From positions 103,324 to 167,323 of the forward strand of contig JAXMHQ010000004.1 in NCBI GenBank assembly GCA_046346665.1: a DNA stretch of 64,000 bases, read 5' to 3'. The notes under the pieces are model-generated. The model did no database searches. It saw only the letters and a program-made list of their open reading frames with translations, and was not told the origin of the DNA. The DNA is from JAXMHQ01 sp046346665. Lineage in GTDB: Bacteria; Verrucomicrobiota; Verrucomicrobiia; Limisphaerales; JAXMHQ01. Positions within the stretch are counted from its first letter, which is position 1, and each line of letters starts with the position of its first letter. Of this stretch, positions 12,429 through 20,648 are shown piece after piece. A program made the translations under genes and the position numbers.

Positions 12429-13832
12429 TCAGCGTCGGCGTCCTCCCCCGACATTTCCGCCGCCGCGGCTGACTGCGCCGCGATTGCTGTAGTCGCGGGC
12501 GGCAGCCCCGTTATTGATACCATTGAAGGCATTGTTGTTGACCGGGACCGAAGGGGCTGCGGTCGGTGCTGACGGGACGGCCGGGCGCTGGGCTGCCGGT
12601 TGCTGGACAGGCTGCGCTGGCCGGACCGGCTGGGCAGGAGCCTGGTAGGCGGGTTGGTTGACCGCGGGCCGCCCCGGCGCGGGATTGCCGCCGTAAGCGG
12701 GCTGGGGGTTGGCTCGATTTACGGGCGGAACGGTGCCTGTCGTGGGACGTGTGGTTGGAACCGGTTGACTTTGCCAGCCCCTCGATTCCGCGATTCTCGG
12801 ATTGGGAGCGGCCGAATTATAATTTTGCCGCCGGGCTTCGTCGGGCCGCCATTGACGGGCGGGCTGGGTGGAAGCGATCGGCGCGCCGCTATAGCCGGGC
12901 TGAGCGGGATACGGGGTCGGCCTGGGGCGATCGATGCTGCCCGGCGGCGGATAGCCCGGGGGCCGATAACCGGGTGGCGGCGGGCGGTAACCCGGGGGCG
13001 GATGGTAAGGCGGCGGCCGGCAGCCGGGCGGCGGCGGGTAATACGGCGGATGCGCCCCGCCGCCCCAGATGACAAATCCCCCGCCCCCGACCCAGACGCC
13101 GCCGTAATACCAGTCACAATTATTCGCAATGGCGGCGCCGATGGCGATGCCGGCGCCGAATCGGATGAGCGGCGTCAGGGGGTTCACGTAAACGGGGTCG
13201 GCGATATAGACCACGGAAGAGTAATCGGGGACGTAGATGACCTGCGGATCCGCCGGTTGGATTTCAACGACGGTGTTCGTGACGTAGACGACTTGCTGGG
13301 CGTACGTGCGTTCGACAACGGCGTTGGTGACGACGACGGTTTGTTCGGCGGTGGTCTTGAGGACGCCGGAGGCGCGGGCTTCTTCGCGGCGGGCCTGGAT
13401 GGCGTTCATGAGATCGACCGGTTGATTCACAAAGGACTGGCCGAGTTGAATGGTCCAGGAGAGGTCGTTGTTCATCTTCTGGATCACGGAAGGAAACCGG
13501 GCGATGGCGCGGACGTTGGAATCCCAGGGTTGCTCGTCGAGTTGCGGGAGGTTGTTGGTATTCTCGACGAAGCGGGCGGCCTGGACGATTTCCAGCGGGT
13601 AAGCGGATGCGGGCAGAAGGATGGCGAGAAGCGGGTCCGGGTAAAGCGCGATGGGAGCAACCAGCTTCATGAGTTCGTCCTGGCCGAGTTTGGGGCTGGC
13701 CGCGGGTGGAGCGGCGGCGGAAGTCGGGGCGGGCGCCACGTAAACGGGCGGTTGCTCCTGGGCTTGGGTTGACGAGCAAGCGATGAACGTTGCGCCGAGA
13801 ATCACCGGAAGCCAGCATTTTTGAAGTTTCAT
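12429..13832 (-). CDS. DUF3300 family protein with Pro/Gly-rich tail
   Basis: A 467-residue secreted protein. A signal peptide with a Cys near residue 18 (LGATFIACSS) suggests a lipoprotein. The DUF3300 core (about 45-260) includes LVAPIALYPDPLLAILLPASAYPLE and the repeated VVYV/VIYVPDY strands. It is followed by a low-complexity Pro/Tyr/Gly region rich in PPPGYRPP and a Gln/Pro/Ala tail ending in GGGNVGGGRRR. A GGAGGG ribosome-binding site lies 8 bp before the ATG at 13832, which fixes the start; a longer frame to 13958 is rejected. The function is unknown. It pairs with DUF2950 downstream. Confidence 0.9.
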   Translation of the reverse strand: MKLQKCWLPVILGATFIACSSTQAQEQPPVYVAPAPTSAAAPPAASPKLGQDELMKLVAPIALYPDPLLAILLPASAYPLEIVQAARFVENTNNLPQLDEQPWDSNVRAIARFPSVIQKMNNDLSWTIQLGQSFVNQPVDLMNAIQARREEARASGVLKTTAEQTVVVTNAVVERTYAQQVVYVTNTVVEIQPADPQVIYVPDYSSVVYIADPVYVNPLTPLIRFGAGIAIGAAIANNCDWYYGGVWVGGGGFVIWGGGAHPPYYPPPPGCRPPPYHPPPGYRPPPPGYRPPGYPPPGSIDRPRPTPYPAQPGYSGAPIASTQPARQWRPDEARRQNYNSAAPNPRIAESRGWQSQPVPTTRPTTGTVPPVNRANPQPAYGGNPAPGRPAVNQPAYQAPAQPVRPAQPVQQPAAQRPAVPSAPTAAPSVPVNNNAFNGINNGAAARDYSNRGAVSRGGGNVGGGRRR

Positions 13833-13928
13833 AAATTCAACCCTCCGAACACCGGCAATGCTGACAAGGCAGGTGCGGGAAAGCAATGAACAAATGAAGC
13901 TGGGGGCGCGCGGGACGGGGCCCCTCCC

Positions 13929-13957
13929 GGGGAGGGACCGCATCCTTGCGGTCCCCA
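13929..13957. repeat. Short palindrome near lipoprotein 3' end
   Basis: GGACCGCA-TCCT-TGCGGTCC forms a perfect 8-bp stem 11 bp past the lipoprotein stop codon. No T tract follows, so it is listed as a repeat; a related unit occurs at 32322. Confidence 0.5.
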
Positions 13958-13967
13958 TTAAATCCGA

Positions 13968-14432
13968 TCAATTCAGACTTTTCGCGATTTTATCGAGGAG
14001 ATTCTGGTAGGGGCGGCTGCGCATGTTGGAAACTGCGACTTCGTCCTGCATGAACTCGTCGTTGCCGCCGGAGACCATGTAGGCTTTGCACTGGATGCGG
14101 ATGGCGCCGCCGGAGAGCGGGACGAACTGGACACGGACGCGGTTGATGGTTTGGGCGCCGGCCTGCGTATCGACGAGTCCGGCGCGGGCGATGGTGGTGG
14201 CGCGGGAGGCTTCCTTTTCGAAGACCATCTGGGCTTCGCCGGTGACACGGCCGCGGTAACCGTCGGCTTCGAAGACTTTCGCGGTGGCTTCGGCGACTTG
14301 TTGAGGGCTGTGGTCGGTGATGACCACGGAAGCGAAGCTGGCCGAAGCGGGGCCGCTGAATGATTTGCAGCCGGGAGTTGCGAAAGCCAGGAGGAGCAGG
14401 CAACTGAAGAGGGCGAGGCGCTGGATCATCAT
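13968..14432 (-). CDS. Putative lipoprotein of unknown function
   Basis: A 154-residue protein with a lipoprotein signal: hydrophobic LALFSCLLLLAFATPGC with the lipobox Cys at residue 22. The mature domain of about 130 residues alternates strands and helices, including PQQVAEATAKVFEADGY and IRIQCKAYMVSGG. This resembles small periplasmic alpha/beta domains, but I do not recognise a family. Two Met codons in tandem make the exact start uncertain by one residue. It lies between the pseudopilin genes and the DUF3300 gene on the same strand. Confidence 0.7.
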   Translation of the reverse strand: MMIQRLALFSCLLLLAFATPGCKSFSGPASASFASVVITDHSPQQVAEATAKVFEADGYRGRVTGEAQMVFEKEASRATTIARAGLVDTQAGAQTINRVRVQFVPLSGGAIRIQCKAYMVSGGNDEFMQDEVAVSNMRSRPYQNLLDKIAKSLN

Positions 14433-14490
14433 GCGCCTGATGATCGGGAATCCGCCTTCGGAGTCAAGCCAAGCGGTCCCGGAAAAGCGA

Positions 14491-14516
14491 ACGGGCCTGG
14501 ATTGCTCCAGGCCCGT
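14491..14516 (-). terminator. Intrinsic terminator after pseudopilin 1
   Basis: ACGGGCCTGGA and its exact complement form an 11-bp stem with a 4-nt loop 21 bp past the pseudopilin stop codon. On the minus strand it is followed by CGCTTTTCC, a short T-rich stretch. A strong stem with a modest T tract. Confidence 0.7.
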
Positions 14517-14537
14517 TTCATGAAAATGACCGACGAC

Positions 14538-14930
14538 TTATTGCAGCTGGGCCGCGTGGGTCGTGGCGTTGTAGTTATTGTCCGAAGGAGCGGTGCCGAC
14601 GGTGCCGATGGTGTAGCCGGCGCCGGCCGTCTTCGTGGAATTGATCGTGCAGTAGAGGTTGTTCACCGAACCGGCGCTGCCGCGGCCGAGATACGGGGTG
14701 ATGGCGGCCAGGTCGGGGCTGTCCGAAGCCTGCTTGCCGTTTTCCAGCGCCCACTGCTGCTTGGCGCCGTCAATCTGGCGCAGATTGTTGATGCAAACGT
14801 TGGTTTGCGAGGTCTGACGGGCGCGCACGAAGTTCGGGATCGCGATCGCAGCCAGGAGACCGATGATCGCCACGACGATCATGATTTCGACGAGGGTGAA
14901 ACCTGCCTTGCGGGAGACTTTCATTTTCAT
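14538..14930 (-). CDS. Type II secretion/type IV pilus-like pseudopilin, copy 1
   Basis: A 130-residue prepilin. A short basic leader (MKMKVSRKAG) precedes the prepilin peptidase site G/FTLVEIMIVV with Glu at +5, then a hydrophobic N-terminal helix and a small globular domain with one pair of Cys (about residues 46 and 93). The start at 14930 has an AAAGG site 11 bp upstream and gives a normal-length leader; an alternative ATG at 14954 lacks one. It is a near-identical tandem duplicate of the gene at 15172, differing at about 9 of 130 residues. Its own terminator follows. Confidence 0.9.
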   Translation of the reverse strand: MKMKVSRKAGFTLVEIMIVVAIIGLLAAIAIPNFVRARQTSQTNVCINNLRQIDGAKQQWALENGKQASDSPDLAAITPYLGRGSAGSVNNLYCTINSTKTAGAGYTIGTVGTAPSDNNYNATTHAAQLQ

Positions 14931-15122
14931 ACAACTATTGACCTTTCGTTTCATACGGCGTGAACAAGGCAGCGGACGGTTTTCGATTAAGACGGTTCCG
15001 TTCACTTATTGCCCGCTGCCAACCGTGCTGGGGAATAAGCAATCAGGGTGCCAGCTTTCAACCTCCCCGCCCTGCCCCGTCCCGCCAAGTTATTGATTTC
15101 CTGCATGCCTGCCTAAAATGAA

Positions 15123-15148
15123 ACAGGCCCGGTTTAAGCCGGGCCTGT
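15123..15148 (-). terminator. Intrinsic terminator after pseudopilin 2
   Basis: ACAGGCCCGG and its complement form a 10-bp GC-rich stem with a 6-nt loop. On the minus strand it is followed by TTTCATTTT. It begins 23 bp past the stop codon of the second pseudopilin and separates the two tandem copies. Confidence 0.8.
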
Positions 15149-15171
15149 CCGATTCAGTGCGAACAGTTCGC

Positions 15172-15564
15172 TTACTGCAGCTGGGCAGCGTGCGTCGTCG
15201 CGTTGTAATTGTTGTCAGACGGAGCCGTGCCGACCGCGCCGATTGTGTAACCGGAACCGGCCGTCTTGGTCGCGTCGATGGTGCAATACAGATTATTCAC
15301 CGAACCGGCGCTGCCGCGACCCAGGTAAGGCGTGATCGCCGCCAGGTCCGGAGTGTCGGTGGCCTGCTTGCCGTTCTCCAGCGCCCACTGCTGCTTGGCG
15401 CCGTCGATCTGACGCAAATTGTTGATACAGACATTGGTTTGCGAGGTCTGGCGAGCCCGGACAAAGTTCGGAATCGCAATCGCCGCGAGCAAACCGATGA
15501 TCGCCACAACAATCATGATTTCCACCAGTGTGAAACCCGCTTTCGGGGACATTTTAATCTTCAT
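15172..15564 (-). CDS. Type II secretion/type IV pilus-like pseudopilin, copy 2
   Basis: A 130-residue prepilin with leader MKIKMSPKAG, cleavage before FTLVE, and the same C-terminal domain as its neighbour, ending THAAQLQ. An AAAGG ribosome-binding site precedes the ATG at 15564. The two copies differ mainly in the leader and in a short segment around residues 69-108, and they use different synonymous codons throughout. Such abundant minor-pilin-like proteins are typical of Verrucomicrobiota; the assembly machinery is not in this window. Confidence 0.9.
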   Translation of the reverse strand: MKIKMSPKAGFTLVEIMIVVAIIGLLAAIAIPNFVRARQTSQTNVCINNLRQIDGAKQQWALENGKQATDTPDLAAITPYLGRGSAGSVNNLYCTIDATKTAGSGYTIGAVGTAPSDNNYNATTHAAQLQ

Positions 15565-15857
15565 TGTTTTGCCTTTCTGTTGCGGCACAGCCGGTTTGCC
15601 CAAGGACTTTCGTAATTATGTTTATAATGACGGTTTTCTGTTTAGTCCTCAACCGCGAACTTGCCGTGTCGACTCTGCAAAGCATGGCGGATACCAAGAC
15701 CATGCCCTACCCGAATGTTCCAACACCGGGAATCCACGGTGGTTTCGATGAGAAATTCTTTTGATGGCTATAGTCGTCACTTTACTTTAACGTCTTGAAT
15801 GCTATCCGTGTCCCGTTTCTGGAATGCAGTGCCTAGAAACGCCGCTAAAAAGAGGCA

Positions 15858-15922
15858 CCCGCGAACAGACGCGAATGCGTTGGCCAATCAGGGAGTTCGC
15901 GTCTGTTGGCGTCCATTCGCGG
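15858..15922. repeat. GCGAACAGACGCGAA inverted repeat
   Basis: The left arm CGCGAACAGACGCGAA (from 15860) pairs with TTCGCGTCTGTTGGCG (from 15896). The right arm carries an extra CATTCGCGG unit. It belongs to the same style of short-unit inverted repeats as those at 9694 and 17368. The rest of the gap 15565-15994 holds no gene I can support; promoters for the divergent pseudopilin and subtilase genes presumably lie here. Confidence 0.65.
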
Positions 15923-15994
15923 TTCCAGTCTTTCACAGCCCAGGCAAATCGTTTTGATCGTTTTGTGGTTATCGGGTATCGAATACGCACGGAA

Positions 15995-17356
15995 ATGAAT
16001 CGCGACTATCTTTGGATCCTGGTGGTGGCGGCTTTCTGTTTTTGCGCCGGGCCGGTGGCGGCGGGGAATTCGTTGCATTGGAGCGCCGACCGCAGCCGCG
16101 TGAGCGCGGATATCCAGTCGGAGGAATTACCGGGGGTGTTGCAGCAAATTTCGGAGGCGACGGGCTGGCAGGTTTTTCTCGAGCCGGACACGCGGCGGGA
16201 TGTTTCGGCGAAGTTCAAGGATTTGTCTCCCGGCGACGGGTTGCGGCTGCTGTTGGGCCAACTGAACTTCGCGCTGGTGCCGCGCACCAACGCGCCCCCT
16301 GCCCTGTTCGTTTTTCGAACGACGCAGGCGCGCGCCACGCAATTGATCCAGCCGTCGAAATCGTCGAAGGGCGCCCGGGTGATTCCCAACGAACTCATCG
16401 TGCGCGTCAAGCCCGGCGTCAACATCGACGAACTCGCCCGCAAACTGGGAGCGAAAGTCACCGGCCGCATCGACGCGTTGAACACCTACCGTCTCGAATT
16501 CGCCGACGAAGCCTCCGCCAAGGCCGCGCGCGATTCGCTCAGCAGCAATTCCGACGTGCTCGGGATCGATTCGAATTATTCGATCGACCGTCCGCCCCCG
16601 CCGGAGTCCGTGAACGGGATTCCTGTGCCGGAGGTGAATTTGCAGTCCAAGGAAAATTCCGGTTCCTGCGAAGTGGTGGTGGGATTGATCGATACGGCGG
16701 TCGGCAGCCTGGGCAGCGGACTCGACAAATTCCTGCTGCCTTCGATCACGGTGCCGGAGACGAGCGGGGCGGCGCCGACGGAATTGACGCACGGAACAGC
16801 CATGGCGCAGACGATTTTTCAGAACCTGCAGAAATCCACCGGCGGAAAGACGTCGGTAAAAGTTCTCCCGGTGAATGTGTATGGCAACAACGCGACGGCA
16901 AACACGTTCGACATCGGCAACGGCATCTGGCAGGCCAGCCAGCGCGGGGCGAACGTGTTCAACCTGAGCCTCGGCGGAACGGGCGACAGTCCTTTCCTGC
17001 ACGGCATGATCACGGGTTTGAGCCAGAAGGGATCGGTCTTCTTCAGCGCGGCGGGAAACGAGCCGGTGACGACTCCCACGTATCCGGCGGCGTATTCCGA
17101 GGTCGTCGCGGTGACAGCCAGCGATCCTTCGGGCCAGCTCGCAGCTTACGCGAACCGCGGCAGTTTCGTGTCCATCATGGAACCCGGCACCAGCATCGTC
17201 ACGTTCGGCGGCCAGTCCTACGCGGTGATTGGCACGTCCACGGCCACCGCGTTTGCCACGGGCATGGCGGCGGGCATGGCGGACGCCGGCGGCGAATGTC
17301 CGGCGAAGGTGATCCCCACCCTCCGATCCAAATTCGGTGTGAGCCTTGGGCAGTAG
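15995..17356 (+). CDS. Secreted subtilisin-like (S8) serine protease with STN-like N-terminal domain
   Basis: A 453-residue exported protease. A signal peptide (about residues 1-24, ending VAAG) is followed by a secretin/TonB short N-terminal (STN)-like domain (about 25-110, LPGVLQQISEATGWQVF). A fervidolysin-like propeptide follows (about 125-200, NELIVRVKPGV), then the S8 catalytic domain. The triad is complete: Asp233 in GLIDTAV, His266 in LTHGTAMA and Ser415 in GTSTATAFA, with the oxyanion Asn in AAGNEP. STN domains normally occur in secretins and TonB receptors, so this combination is unusual. The ATG at 15995 is chosen because it gives a proper signal peptide. Confidence 0.88.
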   Translation: MNRDYLWILVVAAFCFCAGPVAAGNSLHWSADRSRVSADIQSEELPGVLQQISEATGWQVFLEPDTRRDVSAKFKDLSPGDGLRLLLGQLNFALVPRTNAPPALFVFRTTQARATQLIQPSKSSKGARVIPNELIVRVKPGVNIDELARKLGAKVTGRIDALNTYRLEFADEASAKAARDSLSSNSDVLGIDSNYSIDRPPPPESVNGIPVPEVNLQSKENSGSCEVVVGLIDTAVGSLGSGLDKFLLPSITVPETSGAAPTELTHGTAMAQTIFQNLQKSTGGKTSVKVLPVNVYGNNATANTFDIGNGIWQASQRGANVFNLSLGGTGDSPFLHGMITGLSQKGSVFFSAAGNEPVTTPTYPAAYSEVVAVTASDPSGQLAAYANRGSFVSIMEPGTSIVTFGGQSYAVIGTSTATAFATGMAAGMADAGGECPAKVIPTLRSKFGVSLGQ

Positions 17357-17367
17357 AAAGAGGTTTG

Positions 17368-17512
17368 ACCACGGATGAACACGGATGGACACGGATAACT
17401 GCAAGGCTTGACGCGGATTGACGCGAATTGCCGCTAATTTTTCTGAAAGGAATTCCCGAGAATTCGCGTCCAGTCCGGCCGTTATCCGTGTCCATCCGTG
17501 TTCATCCGTGGT
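17368..17512. repeat. Nested inverted repeat with perfect 31-bp arms
   Basis: Arms of tandem ACACGGAT-type units (17368-17398 and 17482-17512) are perfect complements. They enclose a second inverted repeat of GACGCGAATT units (about 17407-17427 and 17452-17472). The element fills the gap between two convergent genes, and its right edge overlaps the first base of the TAA stop (17512-17514) of the TPR membrane protein. Confidence 0.8.
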
Positions 17513-19482
17513 TACAATCCCTTCAAGGCAGCCTGGATATCCGGGTTGTCGGGTTGAAGTTTCAGGGCCGTCTTTAGCTCAGCGGTCGCCTCCGCCTTCT
17601 GGCCGGAGCGAGCCATCAGGAGGCCCAGTTTGAAGTGGGCTTCTGGAAGGTTAGGCAGGTGGAGCAGGATCTCGCGCCACTGGGCGATGGCTTCGTTCAA
17701 CCGATTCGCGGCGGTCAATGCGTTTGCCAGGTTGATGCGCGCCTGGAGATTTCCGGGCTGCAACGCGATGGCCTGCCGGTAACGCTGCATCGCGCCTTCC
17801 AGATCGCCCCCCTGCTCCAGCGCGCGGCCCAGGTTGTTGCAGGCATCGGCGTTCTTCGGATCCAGCCGGACCGCCTCCGCGAACTCCCGCCGGGCGTCGT
17901 CCATCCGACCCATCATCGCGTAGACCGCGCCGAGATTGCTGTGCAACAAGGCGCTGTCAGGAGCGATGCGAAGCGCCGATTGAAACCAGCGGAGCGCATC
18001 GTCCAGCCTTCCCTGCCCGGCGGCGATCTGGCCAAGGTTGATCATGGGGCGGACGAAATCGGGATTCAGGCGATGCGAAATCTCGTATTGCTCAACCGCC
18101 TCGCGGTCGCGCCCGGCGGCGGCCAGGGCGACCCCGAGATCGAAGTGCGCCAGGTAATTGTTTTCCGTGACGCTGATGGCGCGACTGAACAACGCGGCGC
18201 TGTTCCGCCAGAACTGAAGTTGGTATCGCGTCTGCCAGGCGCACGCCCCCAGGGCGAAGCCGAGGACGATGCCGGCGGCGAACTGAGCTTTGCGCCGATT
18301 TGAGACCAGGTCCGTGACCGCCCAGGCAACGACAATGAACAAACCGATGTAGGGAAAATACGTGTAACGATCCGCCATGGCCTGTGCGCCGACCTGCAGG
18401 ATGCCGATGACCGGCACCAGCGTGATGAGGAACCACAACCATCCCGTCACAGGATAACCCCGGCGCCAGGAGGCGAAAGCCAGCACGGTGAGCAGTGCGA
18501 TCAGCAAGGCGGATCCGGCAATCCACAGCATCGGCCAATGTCCCGGGTGGGGATAAATGATGGCCAGGCGGGTGGGCCAGATGAATTCGGCGAGATACCG
18601 GGCCACCGACACCACCGCGTTCGCCAGTCGGGCGCTGAGCGGCAGGCCCGACAGGTCGGCCACCGCGCCGCCGTGTTTCTGGGCGATGACTGTGATGACG
18701 CAGGACATTGCGCTCAGGACGAAGAACGGAATTTTCTCGATCACGAGCGTCCGGAGCCGCTGCGGAAACGCGGCGTTGCCTGCGAATCTGCCCAAGGGCC
18801 AGAAGTCCAGAAGCAGCAGGATCAGCGGGAGTGTGACGAGCATGGGCTTACTCAGTAGACTCAGCGCGAAGAGACCAGTCGAGAGCCCACTGTCGAGGGT
18901 CGAGAGCCGGAATGACGATATCGAGTGCTCCGGCCCCCGACTCTCGACTTTCGACCCTCGACTGCCTTTCACATAAGCCATGATCGCCAGCAGCCCGAAA
19001 AACGTGCTCAACACATCCTTGCGTTCCGAGATCCAGGCGACGGATTCGACGTGGGCCGGGTGGAGGGCAAACAACGCGGCCACGGCGGCGCTGGGGGCCA
19101 TTCGACGGGTGCAGGATTGGAGGAGCACGAACAGCAGCACGGAATTTCCGGCATGCAGGAGAAGGTTCACCCAATGCGGGCCGGCCGGGCCCGGGCCGAA
19201 CAACTCGGCGTCCAGCATGTGCGACAGCCAGGTGACCGGGTGCCAGTTGCTGCGATGAAAAGTCTGGAAAGCCCAGGCGACACCCTGCGTCGTGATGCCG
19301 GCCAGCACCTGTGGATTTCCGCTGACGTAATCCGGGTCGTCGATGCCCACAAAATCGCATCGGGTCACCGGCCAAAAAACAAGCATCGTGGCAAAAACAA
19401 TCACGAAACAGACCAGGAGCCGCGTTCCGCGGGATTCGTTGTCCGGAGAAGGCGCGGGTGACGGTGATGGATTGGATGACAT
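17512..19482 (-). CDS. Multispan GT-C-like membrane protein with C-terminal TPRs (TMTC-like), paralogue 1
   Basis: A 656-residue protein. The N-terminal part has about 9-11 membrane helices and the acidic loop motif GIDDPDYV (residues 46-53), typical of GT-C dolichyl/polyprenyl-phosphate-sugar mannosyltransferase-like proteins. HPAHVESVAWISERKD marks the family. From about 430 to 656 there are six TPR repeats. It probably transfers a lipid-linked sugar to protein or glycan at the periplasmic face, but the substrate is unknown. Residues 174-202 are encoded by a dispersed TCGAG-type palindromic repeat inserted in frame in a loop. A paralogue at 30349 carries the same repeat family at the equivalent loop. 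Confidence 0.85.
   Translation of the reverse strand: MSSNPSPSPAPSPDNESRGTRLLVCFVIVFATMLVFWPVTRCDFVGIDDPDYVSGNPQVLAGITTQGVAWAFQTFHRSNWHPVTWLSHMLDAELFGPGPAGPHWVNLLLHAGNSVLLFVLLQSCTRRMAPSAAVAALFALHPAHVESVAWISERKDVLSTFFGLLAIMAYVKGSRGSKVESRGPEHSISSFRLSTLDSGLSTGLFALSLLSKPMLVTLPLILLLLDFWPLGRFAGNAAFPQRLRTLVIEKIPFFVLSAMSCVITVIAQKHGGAVADLSGLPLSARLANAVVSVARYLAEFIWPTRLAIIYPHPGHWPMLWIAGSALLIALLTVLAFASWRRGYPVTGWLWFLITLVPVIGILQVGAQAMADRYTYFPYIGLFIVVAWAVTDLVSNRRKAQFAAGIVLGFALGACAWQTRYQLQFWRNSAALFSRAISVTENNYLAHFDLGVALAAAGRDREAVEQYEISHRLNPDFVRPMINLGQIAAGQGRLDDALRWFQSALRIAPDSALLHSNLGAVYAMMGRMDDARREFAEAVRLDPKNADACNNLGRALEQGGDLEGAMQRYRQAIALQPGNLQARINLANALTAANRLNEAIAQWREILLHLPNLPEAHFKLGLLMARSGQKAEATAELKTALKLQPDNPDIQAALKGL
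18877..18963. repeat. TCGAGGGTCGAGAG palindromic element inside a coding sequence
   Basis: About 87 bp (29 codons) of tandem TCGAG-type units in both orientations, in frame and stop-free on the coding strand. It encodes a loop peptide containing STLDSGLST between two conserved membrane helices. Related copies are intergenic at 32900-33075 and 37189-37284, and in frame at 30849-30920. Confidence 0.85.
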
Positions 19483-19682
19483 TTACCTGGCCGGCCGGGC
19501 CGCCGGTCTTTTAACAACCAACGGCAAAACAGGCAAACGGGAAATTGTTCACGGAGCGCGGCTGGGTCCCCCAGGACCAGCCGCAGAAACGGTCGGTAAC
19601 CCGCGCACCGGGCAAGTTCGACCGCGCTCGCACTCACCACGTCCCTGCAGCTGATCTTCTAGATACAGCCGCGCTATGGGAG

Positions 19683-20576
19683 TTAGCGGCCGCGTTTCAT
19701 CGTGAGGCGGGGTTTGATCGGCGGGGGCAGCGGCATGCGGGGCGGTACAGGCGGCTGCGCCTTGGGAGCCGGCTCGGGGGTCTGGGCACTCGGCGCCTGC
19801 TGCGCGGCGGGAGCCTGCTTCGGGGTCAACTGGGGCGAAGCCGTCGATCCGATCGGGCTGGAGGAACCCGGGGACTCCAGGGCAGCGCCGCCGTGGGCCA
19901 GCCATTCCTTGAATCCGGCGGCATCGCCGATGCGTTGCTCAGGGAATTTCATCTCGCCCATTTGGAACGGCGCCATTCCTATGAAGGCCTCCGTCGCCGG
20001 CGGGCTCGACCGGGCCTGGGCCACCTCCATCGCATTATACCCGTTGACGATCCATTCCATCTTTCCCGTGGCGATATCCGCCAACAGCCCGTGCACGGGA
20101 ACTTTTGCGCCGATGAGGGGGCTTTGGCGGACGAAGTCGCATGCGCGAATCACGTTCTGCCGTTCGCTGCCGGACATGCCAAAGAACTCTGTGAGATTGT
20201 CCGGCAACCTGCCCCGTTCCACGCCCACGGCCTGGAATCGCGAGATCAACTGCATAGCGGTGGCCCGGGAAACCTGGCAGTCGGTGTGCCCGATGATGGC
20301 GATTTCGCGTCCGCCTTTGATGGCGCACGCCAGGGCGAGCGAGCGCATCGTGCTCGACATGGGGCCGGTGATGATGTTGCCGGCGTTGCGCAGCCAGATG
20401 AACTGTTCGGGAGGCAAACCCAGCACGTTCGGGAAGAACGGATTCAGCCGCGGATCGATGCAGGTGAGCGCGATGACGGGCAGTTCGTTCTCGAAATCCG
20501 CCACGCGCACGCCCGCGTTCGCGTCGCCCGCGACCGCGCGGTGATTGGCATCCACGATGGCATCGAATAAGCGCAT
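19683..20576 (-). CDS. Beta-class carbonic anhydrase-like protein with Pro-rich C-terminal extension
   Basis: A 297-residue protein. The first 205 or so residues match beta-carbonic anhydrase: Cys39, Asp41 and Arg43 in TCIDPRLN, His96 and Cys99 in GHTDCQ, with SxRSLALA-type helices after. These provide the zinc ligands (Cys39, His96, Cys99) and the Asp-Arg dyad for CO2/bicarbonate interconversion. The last 90 residues form a Pro/Ala/Gln-rich tail ending in basic KPRLTMKRGR, which is not part of the family. No signal peptide is seen, so it is probably cytoplasmic. The 200 bp downstream (19483-19682) show no gene. Confidence 0.8.
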   Translation of the reverse strand: MRLFDAIVDANHRAVAGDANAGVRVADFENELPVIALTCIDPRLNPFFPNVLGLPPEQFIWLRNAGNIITGPMSSTMRSLALACAIKGGREIAIIGHTDCQVSRATAMQLISRFQAVGVERGRLPDNLTEFFGMSGSERQNVIRACDFVRQSPLIGAKVPVHGLLADIATGKMEWIVNGYNAMEVAQARSSPPATEAFIGMAPFQMGEMKFPEQRIGDAAGFKEWLAHGGAALESPGSSSPIGSTASPQLTPKQAPAAQQAPSAQTPEPAPKAQPPVPPRMPLPPPIKPRLTMKRGR

Positions 20577-20648
20577 GGGATTCGAGATTTACGATTTCAG
20601 GTTGACGATGCGGAGCAGCCCAAATCGTCATTCGTCATTCGTCATTTG

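Noticed and set aside
19558..19584. Hairpin GCGGCTGGGTCC/GGACCAGCCGC as terminator of the carbonic anhydrase gene
   Set aside because: It is about 100 bp past the stop codon and has no T tract on either strand.
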